From contig JBQKKG010000001.1 of NCBI GenBank assembly GCA_052116865.1, positions 310,001 through 374,000 of the forward strand: DNA of 64,000 nt. The letters run 5' to 3'. The stretch comes from CAUPWF01 sp963515125. Lineage in GTDB: Bacteria; Bacillota; Clostridia; Lachnospirales; Lachnospiraceae. The notes under the pieces are model-generated. The model was not told where the DNA came from, searched no databases, and saw only the letters and a program-made list of their open reading frames with translations. Position numbers and translations under genes: made by a program. Positions 42,593-51,826 of this stretch are shown one piece after another (the first letter of the stretch is position 1; each line of letters opens with the position of its first letter).

Positions 42593-42700
42593 CAGTACAA
42601 ACTGAGCAGGCGATGAACCTTTTTGGGAAGGTCATGGGGCTGGGCCATTAGTAGAGTGGCAGCGGAGTGCATGAAGTGCACATCTGTGGGACAGTAGTAT
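42593..42700 (+). promoter_or_regulatory. NiCo (czcD) riboswitch
   Basis: The landmarks of the cobalt/nickel riboswitch occur in order: ACTGAGCAGGCGATGA, a paired arm (ACC.../...GGTCAT), GGGGCTGGGCCA, GTGGCAGCGGA, then GTGCACATCTGTGGGACAGT, which closes the first helix with ACTG. These agree with the known four-helix junction. It lies about 110 bases before a P-type ATPase start. The expression platform is probably 42700-42730, but I cannot fix its form. Confidence 0.9.
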
Positions 42701-42808
42701 GTTCCATAGGTGTGCTATTTTTATACCCAAAAGGAACAATGAATCCAAAATGGAGTGCCATAGAGCTATCAAATAGAAGCCATAGAGCTGAAAATGGAGG
42801 TAACTTAT

Positions 42809-45331
42809 ATGACAACAAACAAGCAACATGGAATGGGTTTAACAACCAATGAAGCAAAAAAACTACAGGAGAAATACGGTAAAAATGAATTGACACCATA
42901 CAGAAAAGAGACCTTTTTAAAGAAGATTCTTCATATTATTTGTGAACCTATGTTTTTACTACTGATTGTAGCTGCTATCATTTATTTTATTTTGGGTGAA
43001 CCAAGAGATGGTGCAATTATGCTTATTTTTGTAATTGCCATCATTAGTATTGATGTTATACAGGAATGGAAAACAGATAAAACACTGGATGCCTTAAAGG
43101 ATCTATCTGCTCCGCAGGTTATGGTCGTCCGTGATGGTAAAGAACAGATGATTGCTAGTGTAGATTTGGTGCCGGGTGATTTTATGTTAATTTACGAAGG
43201 AGTGAAAATACCTGCGGATGGTATTGTACTAAAGTGCCATGATTTTTGTGTGGATGAGTCATCATTGACGGGCGAAGCGGAAGTTGTATGGAAAATTCCA
43301 ATAGAACATGCAAAACCAGCAGATGACTATTGGAGATGTGACTATTGCTACGCAGGAACTATGGTTACTCAAGGTACTGCAACAATTTTAGTAGATAGAA
43401 TAGGTGTTACTACGGAATATGGTAAAATTGGTACCCGTGTAGCTTTTGTTTCAGATGAAGACACTCCATTACAGAAGCAGACTGGAAGTCTTGTTAAATT
43501 ATGTGCAGGAATTGCAGCGGTCTTATTTGCATTGGTTGGTGTATTTACTTATCTAAATATTCCAGATCATGCTCTTGGAGAGCGTGTAATTGAAAGCATT
43601 CTTGCGGGGATTACCCTCGCAATGGCAATGATACCAGAAGAGTTTCCAGTTATTTTAACAGTATTTTTGTCTATGGGCGCTTGGAGACTTGCAAAAAAAC
43701 AATCTCTGGTACGTAAGCTACCATCTGTAGAAACGTTAGGTGCGGTATCGGTTCTCTGCGTAGATAAGACAGGTACTATTACAATGAATCAGATGACAGT
43801 GCAGTATACTTGGGCAATGGAAGGTGATACACACGGTTTGTGCGAAGTGATGGGGCTTGGATGTGAAACAAATGCTTATGACCCAATGGAAAAAGCAATG
43901 TTTAGTTATTGTGATAACTTAGGCATTACAAGGGAACAATTATTTGATGGCAATCTGATAGGAGAATTTCCTTTTACAAATGAATGGAAGATGATGGGGC
44001 ATATATGGAGAAGGAATGGGGAAATCATGATTGCAGCCAAGGGGTCACCAGAATGTATGTTGAATATTTGTGTGATTAGTGAAATGCAAAAAGAAATGAT
44101 AGAGCAAAAAGTATCAGAAATGTCTAAACAGGGATTGCGTGTAATTGCTGTAGCAAACGCAATGCTAAAAAACGAAACAGAAATCCCAGCGCAGATAACC
44201 GAGTGTCATCTGACCTTTTGTGGACTGGTTGGACTTTCTGATCCACCACGTGAGGGGATAAAAGAGGATATTGCAATATGCAATAAAGCAGGTATCCGAA
44301 CGGTAATGATTACAGGAGATAATGGCATTACTGCTTCTACCATTGCAAAAAAAATAGGAATACCAGATAGTGAACGTATTATAACAGGGGATATGCTGAA
44401 TGAAATGTCTGATAAAGAACTGTGTGAAAAGGTCAAGGATGTAAATATTTTCTCACGTGTAATTCCAGAACATAAAATGCGTATTGTTAAGGCGTTTAAA
44501 GATAATCACGAGATTGTTGCCATGACAGGAGATGGTGTGAATGATGCACCTGCACTAAAATATGCTGATATTGGGATTGCAATGGGAAAGCGGGGAAGTG
44601 AGGTTTCTCGTGAAGCAGCTGATCTTATTCTAATGGACGATAATTTTTCTACAATTTTGGAAACTGTAAAAGATGGGAGAAGAATTTATGATAATATTCG
44701 CAAAGCAGTAGGTTATGTATTTACTATACATATTCCAATTGCGTTTGCATCTTTACTAGCACCGATGCTAGGTATTGCAACGAAAGCGCTATTTTTACTA
44801 CCATTACACATTGTGTTATTGGAATTACTGATTGATCCGACTTGCTCCATTGTATTGGAACGTCAACCCGCAGAACTAGACATTATGGAGCGGCCACCAC
44901 GGAATCCAAAAGAGAAATTGCTTACTATAAATATTCTTTTTAAAAGCATTCTGCAGGGGATAGTAATTTTCGCATCTTCCTTTGGTGCTTATTATCTTTT
45001 TTTGAATAATGGGGTAGGAAATGAGTCGGAAGCAAGAGCTATGGGTCTTACTATTATTATGCTCTCTAATCTATGTTTGGTGCAAGTCAATAGTTCAGAC
45101 TATGATTTTGCTTTACAGTCAATAAATCGTCTTGCAAAAGACAAGATTATGTGGGGGGCAAATCTTGGAACCCTTGCAATGTTAGGGATGATTCTTTATT
45201 CTCCGTTGAATACATTTTTAAAGCTCGCACCGCTCTCAGTACCATGCTTGTTTGGTGCTATAGGTATTGCAATAGCATCTGTATTTTGGTACGAGATTGT
45301 AAAGGTTATAAAAAGGGCTTGTATGAAGTGA
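42809..45331 (+). CDS. P-type cation ATPase, probably cobalt/nickel efflux
   Basis: This 840-residue P2-type ATPase has an actuator motif (SSLTGEAEVV), phosphorylation site Asp319-Lys-Thr-Gly-Thr, hinge MTGDGVNDAP and about ten membrane helices. Overall it resembles calcium pumps, but the membrane ion-site motif reads IPEEFP where SERCA-type pumps have PEGLP. The NiCo riboswitch upstream argues for Co2+/Ni2+ export rather than Ca2+. I start at 42809 after GGAGG. The terminator after it is strong. Confidence 0.9.
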   Translation: MTTNKQHGMGLTTNEAKKLQEKYGKNELTPYRKETFLKKILHIICEPMFLLLIVAAIIYFILGEPRDGAIMLIFVIAIISIDVIQEWKTDKTLDALKDLSAPQVMVVRDGKEQMIASVDLVPGDFMLIYEGVKIPADGIVLKCHDFCVDESSLTGEAEVVWKIPIEHAKPADDYWRCDYCYAGTMVTQGTATILVDRIGVTTEYGKIGTRVAFVSDEDTPLQKQTGSLVKLCAGIAAVLFALVGVFTYLNIPDHALGERVIESILAGITLAMAMIPEEFPVILTVFLSMGAWRLAKKQSLVRKLPSVETLGAVSVLCVDKTGTITMNQMTVQYTWAMEGDTHGLCEVMGLGCETNAYDPMEKAMFSYCDNLGITREQLFDGNLIGEFPFTNEWKMMGHIWRRNGEIMIAAKGSPECMLNICVISEMQKEMIEQKVSEMSKQGLRVIAVANAMLKNETEIPAQITECHLTFCGLVGLSDPPREGIKEDIAICNKAGIRTVMITGDNGITASTIAKKIGIPDSERIITGDMLNEMSDKELCEKVKDVNIFSRVIPEHKMRIVKAFKDNHEIVAMTGDGVNDAPALKYADIGIAMGKRGSEVSREAADLILMDDNFSTILETVKDGRRIYDNIRKAVGYVFTIHIPIAFASLLAPMLGIATKALFLLPLHIVLLELLIDPTCSIVLERQPAELDIMERPPRNPKEKLLTINILFKSILQGIVIFASSFGAYYLFLNNGVGNESEARAMGLTIIMLSNLCLVQVNSSDYDFALQSINRLAKDKIMWGANLGTLAMLGMILYSPLNTFLKLAPLSVPCLFGAIGIAIASVFWYEIVKVIKRACMK

Positions 45332-45334
45332 TAT

Positions 45335-45377
45335 AAGAGGGCTGCATCTTATGTTTGGTAAGATGCAGCCCTCTTAA
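45335..45377. terminator. bidirectional terminator
   Basis: AAGAGGGCTGCATCTTA pairs with TAAGATGCAGCCCTCTT, an almost perfect 17-bp stem between convergent genes. Confidence 0.9.
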
Positions 45378-45436
45378 GTTATTTAAAAAGAAGTATTAAT
45401 GCATTGAAACATAGGAATCGTTCATCTTTACAACGC

Positions 45437-47110
45437 CTAAAAAGTTAATTTCTGAAGCATGGAATAAATATTTAGTTTTCCATAACCCCATGTTTCGTTT
45501 GGATATAAAAGATCTGGTTCAGTAATGGCTCCACGTATCATGATTTTACGTAGATCATTCCCATTAATGGGGGTGTAGTTTCCTTTTACTATCGCCCATT
45601 CCAACATCATCGCAGCTACACCTGCTGTAAAAGCAGAGGCCACGCCTGTTCCAGAAGCACTTGTATAGCGGTTGCCACTAGATGGTGCTCTAATTCGTAC
45701 TCCTGGTGCTGCTAGATCGGGTTTTATAATACCATCTCTTGTGTATCCTCTGCTCGCATTTATAAAAATACTCCCGTCTTCACTATTGTAAGCTGTTACA
45801 ACTATTGGTTCCATGGAATTTCCGGGTGATGTTATTGTTGTGAATAAATTTGATTCCAAAAAGAAAGTTTCATCTGAAAGAAGTCCGCCCGAAGGTAGCC
45901 ATGCGTGAAAAAAAAGATTAGCAGTATCCATATTATAAATTCGGATTTTCCAAATTCCAACCATAGGATTTTGAAATCTTATAATAATTACCTGATCCCC
46001 AGTTTGAACTTCTATTAGATTATTGTTTATCCAGATGGCAGACTCTTGGAATACATATTTAAACATTCTGCAACTGCTAATTTTAGGGTATATGATTTCA
46101 CTACGTTCCCCTGTAGGAGTAAGTAAATCAATTGCGAGTCTATGAGGCGAATATTGCCATATTTCTAAGGACAATCCCCTATCTTTTCCCCCAATCTTAA
46201 GTTCAATATCTGTAAAGGATTGTGTAGATGTCAAGCTACCATAATAGTGGCGTTTTTTATTACCTTCATTGCCTGCGGATAGTGTAACACAGTTCCCAGG
46301 TATTTTTGATACATCACTTGTATATGTACTTAGTATACCAAGTGTATCGTGAGCTCCTTGACTAGTTCCAATTCCAAGGCAAATTGAAATTGGTTTCCCC
46401 AAACGAGCTGCTGTGCTTACCAAATATCTTATCCCTAACATCAGGTCAGTTTCCTGGTAGCATATTGCATCGTTATTAATTAAGAATATGTCACGATTAA
46501 ATTTTTTTGCATCTTTACATTTTACAATAACCAGTTCTGACATGGTTGCAACACCCGTAAAATCTGCAGATGGTACACTGCTTCCAGCTGCTATTCCAGC
46601 CAATATCGTGCCATGTCCAATCTCATCTGTTGTTGGCACAATTTGTAGCGGGTCTTCTGATTTTAGTGCAAGGTCAATATCAGTTTTTGAATACTCTGCT
46701 CCGTATTGGAAGCCTAGAGGTATTCTTGCGTCGTTTATAATTGTTTGATCCCAGATAGCGGCTATTTTTGATGTGCCATCCGGGAAGCGGAAAGCTTCGT
46801 GGGTATACTCAATTCCAGTATCGATAATTCCTATCAATACACCCTTTCCAAAAAGTGCAAGATATGGGTTGTTCTGGACTTTGGAAACACCACTTTCATC
46901 TAAGTCCAAAGTTGCTTCTATCGTGAAGCAAGAAGGAAAGGCATGATACGGATAATTTCCTAACATGCATAAATCTAATTCTTCAATTTTTATATGAATC
47001 ATGGAATATTTATTATTAATATATGTATTTGGCTGATCAGGATACATATATAAAAGTTGATTTTCAACAATTAGATCGATATATTGTTCATCAATAATGG
47101 GATTAATCAT
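45437..47110 (-). CDS. subtilisin-like S8 serine protease (clostridial Csp-like)
   Basis: This 557-residue S8 protease has triad residues Asp97 (GIIDTGIEYTH), His166 (IGHGTILAG) and Ser492 (SGTGVASAF). A jelly-roll-like insertion separates the His and Ser regions, as in clostridial CspB/CspC-type proteases that act in spore germination and in many Lachnospiraceae proteins. No signal peptide is present. The start at 47110 has only a weak AGGCAGG site. Its role could be germination or processing of wall proteins; the sequence does not decide. Confidence 0.9.
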   Translation of the reverse strand: MINPIIDEQYIDLIVENQLLYMYPDQPNTYINNKYSMIHIKIEELDLCMLGNYPYHAFPSCFTIEATLDLDESGVSKVQNNPYLALFGKGVLIGIIDTGIEYTHEAFRFPDGTSKIAAIWDQTIINDARIPLGFQYGAEYSKTDIDLALKSEDPLQIVPTTDEIGHGTILAGIAAGSSVPSADFTGVATMSELVIVKCKDAKKFNRDIFLINNDAICYQETDLMLGIRYLVSTAARLGKPISICLGIGTSQGAHDTLGILSTYTSDVSKIPGNCVTLSAGNEGNKKRHYYGSLTSTQSFTDIELKIGGKDRGLSLEIWQYSPHRLAIDLLTPTGERSEIIYPKISSCRMFKYVFQESAIWINNNLIEVQTGDQVIIIRFQNPMVGIWKIRIYNMDTANLFFHAWLPSGGLLSDETFFLESNLFTTITSPGNSMEPIVVTAYNSEDGSIFINASRGYTRDGIIKPDLAAPGVRIRAPSSGNRYTSASGTGVASAFTAGVAAMMLEWAIVKGNYTPINGNDLRKIMIRGAITEPDLLYPNETWGYGKLNIYSMLQKLTF

Positions 47111-47514
47111 AATCTGCCTGCCTACAATTCTTTATAATAAGATATGTCAATAAAATAAATTTATTCACAAGAAAATGATTTGGATGTTTGATAAAAAATA
47201 TTCTATGTATGCTTTCTTTTTATTCATTGTAATGTCTAAAAGATAGAAGTATAATGAATTACGATATTTCTTTATATAATGGTACGTATTGACAGTATCA
47301 AAGGTAAAAGCTATTATACTTTAAAGCTATAAAATAATGAAGTAAACAAAAAAGAGGTATATAGGATGCTTGATGCGTGTCAAGAAAAAACAAACACTTA
47401 ACTTTTGACGGCAGACCTAGAAATGATTCTAGAACGCATGAAAGATATGAAGCGGTGGCTGACGTTATATGATAGACAGAAAAAGGGACTGAAAAAAAGA
47501 AAAGGAAAAATAGT
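47111..47514. other. intergenic region with the aroA promoter and leader
   Basis: The aroA promoter is TTGACA (47289-47294), 17 bases, TATTAT (47312-47317). The leader of about 190 bases contains an 11-codon frame with a fair ribosome binding site (ATG at 47366, MLDACQEKTNT) and a basic frame of 35 codons running into aroA (47424). Neither resembles a known gene. The leader may hold a decayed gene or an attenuator without aromatic codons. Confidence 0.45.
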
Positions 47515-48780
47515 ATGGAGAAGATTATAATTCCAAACAAGTATCATGGGACCATAAAGGCACCATCTTCAAAATCACAGGCTCATCGGTATTTAATTTG
47601 TAGTGCACTGGCAAGTGGTGAGTCGCATATCGTGTGTCATGAGACATCCAATGATATTGAAGCCACGAAAAAGGCACTTTTAGATTTAGGTTCTACCATT
47701 ACTATGGAAGAAGATGGGTATAGGATTCGACCAATGAAGCTAGAACCCAAGACAGTGAATCTAACGTGTGGAGATAGTGGAGCGACCTTTCGCTTTCTAC
47801 TTCCCATAGTAGGTGCACTGGGGGGACGTTATGAATTTCGATTGCAAGGAAGATTACCAGATCGTCCAATTAGCCCGCTGTATGAGGAGATGCAGGTGCA
47901 CGGAATAAAAATGTCACCAAAAGGCAGTAATCCATTTTTTATAGAGGGAAAGTTAACACCAGGTCACTATGCCCTATCGGCAAATGTATCCTCTCAATTT
48001 ATTAGTGGACTTTTATTTGCATTACCACTACTTTCGAAGAACAGTACATTAGAAATGAGAGGTATGATAGAGTCAAGCTCCTATATTCAGATGACGTTAG
48101 ATGCCATAGCGCGTTATGGTATAAAAATTGAAAAATTGAAGAATCATTTTTATATACAAGGGGGTCAACAGTATATTTCACCGGAAAGAATGAGTGTGGT
48201 GGAGGGAGATTGGTCCAATGCAGCTTTTTGGCTTTGTATGGGAGCGATGTCTAAAGAAGGAATAAGGTGTGAGAATTTAAATCTGGATTCCAGTCAAGGT
48301 GACAAAATAATAGTAGAATTATTGCGTGCATTTGGCGCAGATGTGCAAGTAATGAAGAATGCTGTAGTTGTAAAACGAAAAAAATTAAATGGAATTGTTA
48401 TAGATGCAAGGAATATTCCAGATCTAGTACCAACTCTAGCGGCAGTAGCGAGCGTGGCAAAAGGGGAAACACGTATTATGCACGCGGAACGATTGCGATT
48501 AAAGGAAAGTGACAGACTTGCGACAGTGGAAGATACCTTGAATCGGATGGGGGCATCTGTAGTTCAATTACCAGATGGATTATTAATAAAAGGAAGAAAA
48601 GGGTTAATAGGTGGTAAGATTGATTCTCACGGGGATCATCGAATTGCTATGATGGCGGCAATTTCTGCAATGAATTGTAAGGAGCCAGTTACGATATTCA
48701 ATGCAGAGGCAGTTAGTAAATCATATCCTAGATTTTTTGAAGATTTGGAGGAATTAAATGAGTTCAACATATGGTCATAA
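47515..48780 (+). CDS. aroA: 3-phosphoshikimate 1-carboxyvinyltransferase (EPSP synthase)
   Basis: This 421-residue enzyme condenses shikimate-3-phosphate with PEP. Key regions are APSSKSQAHRYLICSAL at the N-terminus, CGDSGATFRFLLP, RPISPLYEEM and RLRLKESDRLATVEDTL with SHGDHRIAMM near the end. It overlaps aroC by 23 bases, so the two are co-translated. Shikimate kinase, the preceding step, is encoded at 10108. Confidence 0.97.
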   Translation: MEKIIIPNKYHGTIKAPSSKSQAHRYLICSALASGESHIVCHETSNDIEATKKALLDLGSTITMEEDGYRIRPMKLEPKTVNLTCGDSGATFRFLLPIVGALGGRYEFRLQGRLPDRPISPLYEEMQVHGIKMSPKGSNPFFIEGKLTPGHYALSANVSSQFISGLLFALPLLSKNSTLEMRGMIESSSYIQMTLDAIARYGIKIEKLKNHFYIQGGQQYISPERMSVVEGDWSNAAFWLCMGAMSKEGIRCENLNLDSSQGDKIIVELLRAFGADVQVMKNAVVVKRKKLNGIVIDARNIPDLVPTLAAVASVAKGETRIMHAERLRLKESDRLATVEDTLNRMGASVVQLPDGLLIKGRKGLIGGKIDSHGDHRIAMMAAISAMNCKEPVTIFNAEAVSKSYPRFFEDLEELNEFNIWS

Positions 48781-49852
48781 CATTAAAATATCTGTTTTTG
48801 GACAATCACATTCGAAAGGAATTGGAGTTAGTATAGATGGACTCCCTTATGGAAGAAAAATTGATATGAAGGCATTGTCCGCCTTTATGGAAAGAAGAGC
48901 TCCTGGAAGAGACGAATATACGACAAAGAGAAGAGAACCGGATTCTATTACATTTCTCTCGGGCTTAGTAGACCGAGTTACTTGTGGAGCCCCACTTGCA
49001 GCGATGATTAGCAATCAGGACACAAGATCTTTGGATTATAAAGAGTTGAGTCATATACCAAGGCCTTCCCATGCAGACTACACCGCTCAGATGAAGTATG
49101 GGGGGGCACAGGATGTAGCAGGGGGAGGCCATTTTTCAGGAAGATTAACCGCTCCTCTTTGTATTGCAGGAGGAATTTGTAGACAGTTTCTGAAAGAAGA
49201 GGGTGTAGAAGTATTAGCACATATTCAATCAATTGGTGACATTATGGAACCATCATTTGAACAGCTGTCCTTGACTGCAAAAATGAGACGACAGATCGAA
49301 GAAGGCGAATTTCCTACGTTACTGAAAGAGAGTAGGGAATCCATGAAAAAACGGATTACAGATGCGGGTATGGCATTGGATTCTGTGGGAGGTATCATCG
49401 AATGCATGATTACAGGTCTTCCAGTAGGTGTTGGTGAACCCATGTTTGACGGAATAGAGAATCGGATTGCGGGGGCCATCTTTGCAATTCCTGCAATTAA
49501 AGGGATTGAATTTGGGAATGGATTTATGGCTGCAAAGATGTCCGGTTCCCAGAACAATGATAGTTTTTACATGGAAGGCGACAATATAAGAACAAGAACG
49601 AATCGACATGGGGGAATTTTGGGGGGGATTAGTTCTGGGATGCCAATCATATTTCGTGTTGCATGTAAACCGACACCATCGATAGGAATAGAGCAAAAGA
49701 GTGTAGCGCTCGATAGAAAGAAGGATACAAATTTAAGTATAAAGGGAAGGCATGATCCTTGTATTGTACCTCGGGCAGTTCCTTGTGTGGAAGCAATCGC
49801 ATCACTTGTAATTTATGACTTATTGTTAGACTTTCAAAAAAGGAGCAATTAG
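48758..49852 (+). CDS. aroC: chorismate synthase
   Basis: This 364-residue FMN-dependent enzyme removes phosphate from EPSP to give chorismate. Signatures include FGQSHSKGIGVSIDGLP, the GGAQDVAGGGHFSGRLT block, NRHGGILGGISSGMPI and KGRHDPCIVPRAVP. The start lies inside the end of aroA. It is followed by a truncated chorismate mutase. Confidence 0.97.
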   Translation: MSSTYGHNIKISVFGQSHSKGIGVSIDGLPYGRKIDMKALSAFMERRAPGRDEYTTKRREPDSITFLSGLVDRVTCGAPLAAMISNQDTRSLDYKELSHIPRPSHADYTAQMKYGGAQDVAGGGHFSGRLTAPLCIAGGICRQFLKEEGVEVLAHIQSIGDIMEPSFEQLSLTAKMRRQIEEGEFPTLLKESRESMKKRITDAGMALDSVGGIIECMITGLPVGVGEPMFDGIENRIAGAIFAIPAIKGIEFGNGFMAAKMSGSQNNDSFYMEGDNIRTRTNRHGGILGGISSGMPIIFRVACKPTPSIGIEQKSVALDRKKDTNLSIKGRHDPCIVPRAVPCVEAIASLVIYDLLLDFQKRSN

Positions 49853-49854
49853 AA

Positions 49855-49947
49855 ATGGATATGAATCAATTAAGGTTCGAAATTGACCAAATTGATAGAT
49901 GCATGGCTTATCCTTTGTGTAGAGATAGTTCTTTTTTGGAAATGTAG
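49855..49947 (+). pseudogene. truncated chorismate mutase start
   Basis: Directly after aroC, with AAAAGGAGCAATTAGAA before the ATG, 17 codons read MDMNQLRFEIDQIDRCM, the opening helix of an AroQ-type chorismate mutase. The similarity then stops, and the frame runs into unrelated codons to TAG at 49945 while overlapping the end of the opposing DUF368 gene. It is probably the stump of pheA or a similar gene cut by a rearrangement. Confidence 0.75.
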
Positions 49948-50732
49948 TATATAAAAAGAAACCCAGCAATGCCAGTCAGAAGGCAAAGTGGCAACTCGAA
50001 TCCTGATGGGATTCCAGGAAATATTTCTCGTAAAGAACCGAGTATAAATCCAAAGATAACTAAGTAAGTAGGTTGGGGATAGTTTGTCATGGCCTTATCT
50101 AGCATTCTTGTTGTAAGAAGGATACCTATTGCTAATCCAATTCCTAAAGGAATTAATGATAGAATGTCAAGTTGAGTTATAGCTATCATTACGGTATCAT
50201 ACATGCCAATAATCAGTAACATATAGGACACACTAATCCCAGGGAGAACTAATGCAACTGAAATAATAAGACCTGCAATTATTTGCATCAGCATACTGCT
50301 TAATGAATTACTGGAAGTAGATGTAAAGATTCCACTAGGAATTAATCCGATTAGACATACCAATGCAACACCGATAATGGGATAGATGATAGTACGATAT
50401 GTAAGGTTGGTAACCTTTGCTTCTTTAAATATGAGAGGAATCCCACCACCAACGGCTCCGATAAAAAAGTATAGGGTAGGCATTGGATATAGTGTGATTA
50501 GCTTTAACATTGGATTGGCAAAGAGAATCATACCAATAAAAGAACCTATTAAAAATTCCAAAAGAAAAATAAAGCTATCTTTTGGATGCTTGGAAAAGGA
50601 GCTAATAGAACTAACTAATTTATCGTAGATTCCTAATATCATGGCCATAGATCCCCCGCTTACACCGGGAACTGTCATAGTTCCTCCAATCCAAATACCT
50701 TTTAAGATAGTAGTGATTTCATTAATTTTCAT
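49908..50732 (-). CDS. DUF368 membrane protein (PopT-like undecaprenyl phosphate transporter)
   Basis: This 274-residue protein has about eight membrane helices and the DUF368 signature TMTVPGVSGGSMAMILGIYD near the N-terminus. A second copy of the Pro-Gly-Ser pattern occurs at ALVLPGISVSYMLLIIGMYD. DUF368 proteins have been reported to return undecaprenyl phosphate across the membrane. The start at 50732 has GAGGTG upstream. Its 3' end collides with the truncated chorismate mutase. Confidence 0.9.
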   Translation of the reverse strand: MKINEITTILKGIWIGGTMTVPGVSGGSMAMILGIYDKLVSSISSFSKHPKDSFIFLLEFLIGSFIGMILFANPMLKLITLYPMPTLYFFIGAVGGGIPLIFKEAKVTNLTYRTIIYPIIGVALVCLIGLIPSGIFTSTSSNSLSSMLMQIIAGLIISVALVLPGISVSYMLLIIGMYDTVMIAITQLDILSLIPLGIGLAIGILLTTRMLDKAMTNYPQPTYLVIFGFILGSLREIFPGIPSGFELPLCLLTGIAGFLFIYYISKKELSLHKG

Positions 50733-51059
50733 AAAGACCATACACCTCATTTCATTATACATACTTTATATTATGATAGTTTAATTTATTTGATTATGAC
50801 TGTTATGAAATATAGCATATAGTTAGGGGGAAGTATAGTAATAATTGGAAATCTTAGCATGGTATTAACAGTATCCTAAGGTAAACTTTAGAAGAAAAAG
50901 AATATATGTCTGTACGAACAAAAGACTCTTACCACGGTAGGGGTCTTTCTTATAGAAAAAATATATAAAGATATATGAAAATGCAATTTTACTCCCTCAT
51001 AAGACAGTGCTAAAATAGAAAGGTGCGTTAGTACATACATTGAAAGGTGGAGTAAAAAG
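50733..51059. other. intergenic region with terminator-like hairpin and promoter
   Basis: A hairpin AAAGAC-ACC/GGT-GTCTTT lies at 50921-50948. An extended -10 (TGC-TAAAAT, 51011-51016) is the likely promoter of the downstream importer operon. TTTTACTCC (50987) and GGAGTAAAA (51049) form a long-range inverted repeat around it, the right arm touching the ribosome binding site. No gene is seen. Confidence 0.5.
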
Positions 51060-51812
51060 ATGGAAAACAAATCAAACAAGGTATGCTTACGAGCACAAAA
51101 TATATATAAAAGTTTTCGCCACGTTGAGGCTTTACAGGGGGTTGATATTGAGGTTTGTCAAGGTGAAATCTTAGCAATAGTAGGAGATAACGGAGCTGGT
51201 AAGTCAACGCTTATTAAAGTACTGAATGGAGTACTACAACCAGATAAGGGTACCATTGAAATTATGGGGGAAAAGGTAGAGCATTTAACGCCTAAAAAGG
51301 CGCTTACATATAGAGTTTCAACGGTATATCAGGATTTGGCATTAGCCAATACTCGTAGTACAGTGGCCAATGTGTTTTTAGGGCATGAAATTACCAAATG
51401 TGGCTTGTTACAAATTAAGATTATGAAATCAATAACAGAAGAACTAATAAAAGGGCTAGATATTCATCTTCCAGATATAGATGAGCCAGTTGGTATGTTA
51501 AGTGGAGGGCAACGGCAAGGTGTCGCTGTGGCGAGAGCGATTCATCAAGGTGGAAAAATATTAATATTTGATGAGCCAACAGCAGCCATGGGGCTCAATG
51601 AGGCAACGGCAGTTTTAAAATTAATAAAAAAACTTTCAAAAGATGGATATGCGGTTATTATAATTAGCCATAACCTTCAACAAGTATTTCAGGTTGCAAC
51701 AAAAATTTGTGTTATGCGTCAAGGGTGTGTCATAAATACTGTTTATTCAGAAGCATCAACGATGGATGAGGTGGTGTCTATGATTACAGGAGTTGTAGAT
51801 TTATCAAAATAA
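51060..51812 (+). CDS. sugar/nucleoside-type ABC transporter ATP-binding protein (single domain)
   Basis: This 250-residue protein is one ATPase domain of the ribose/fructose importer class: Walker A GDNGAGKSTL, signature LSGGQRQGVA, Walker B ILIFDEPTAAMG and switch His SHNL. Most RbsA/MglA proteins have two fused domains; this one is single, as in FrcA. It heads an operon with a permease, a PfkB kinase and a binding protein. The substrate is probably a ribosyl or furanosyl compound, inferred from neighbours. Confidence 0.92.
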   Translation: MENKSNKVCLRAQNIYKSFRHVEALQGVDIEVCQGEILAIVGDNGAGKSTLIKVLNGVLQPDKGTIEIMGEKVEHLTPKKALTYRVSTVYQDLALANTRSTVANVFLGHEITKCGLLQIKIMKSITEELIKGLDIHLPDIDEPVGMLSGGQRQGVAVARAIHQGGKILIFDEPTAAMGLNEATAVLKLIKKLSKDGYAVIIISHNLQQVFQVATKICVMRQGCVINTVYSEASTMDEVVSMITGVVDLSK

Positions 51813-51826
51813 ATGGATGTGTACAT

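Noticed and set aside
47424..47531. 35-codon basic frame running into aroA
   Set aside because: It overlaps the aroA start, has no clear ribosome binding site and resembles no family. It is mentioned only in the intergenic note.
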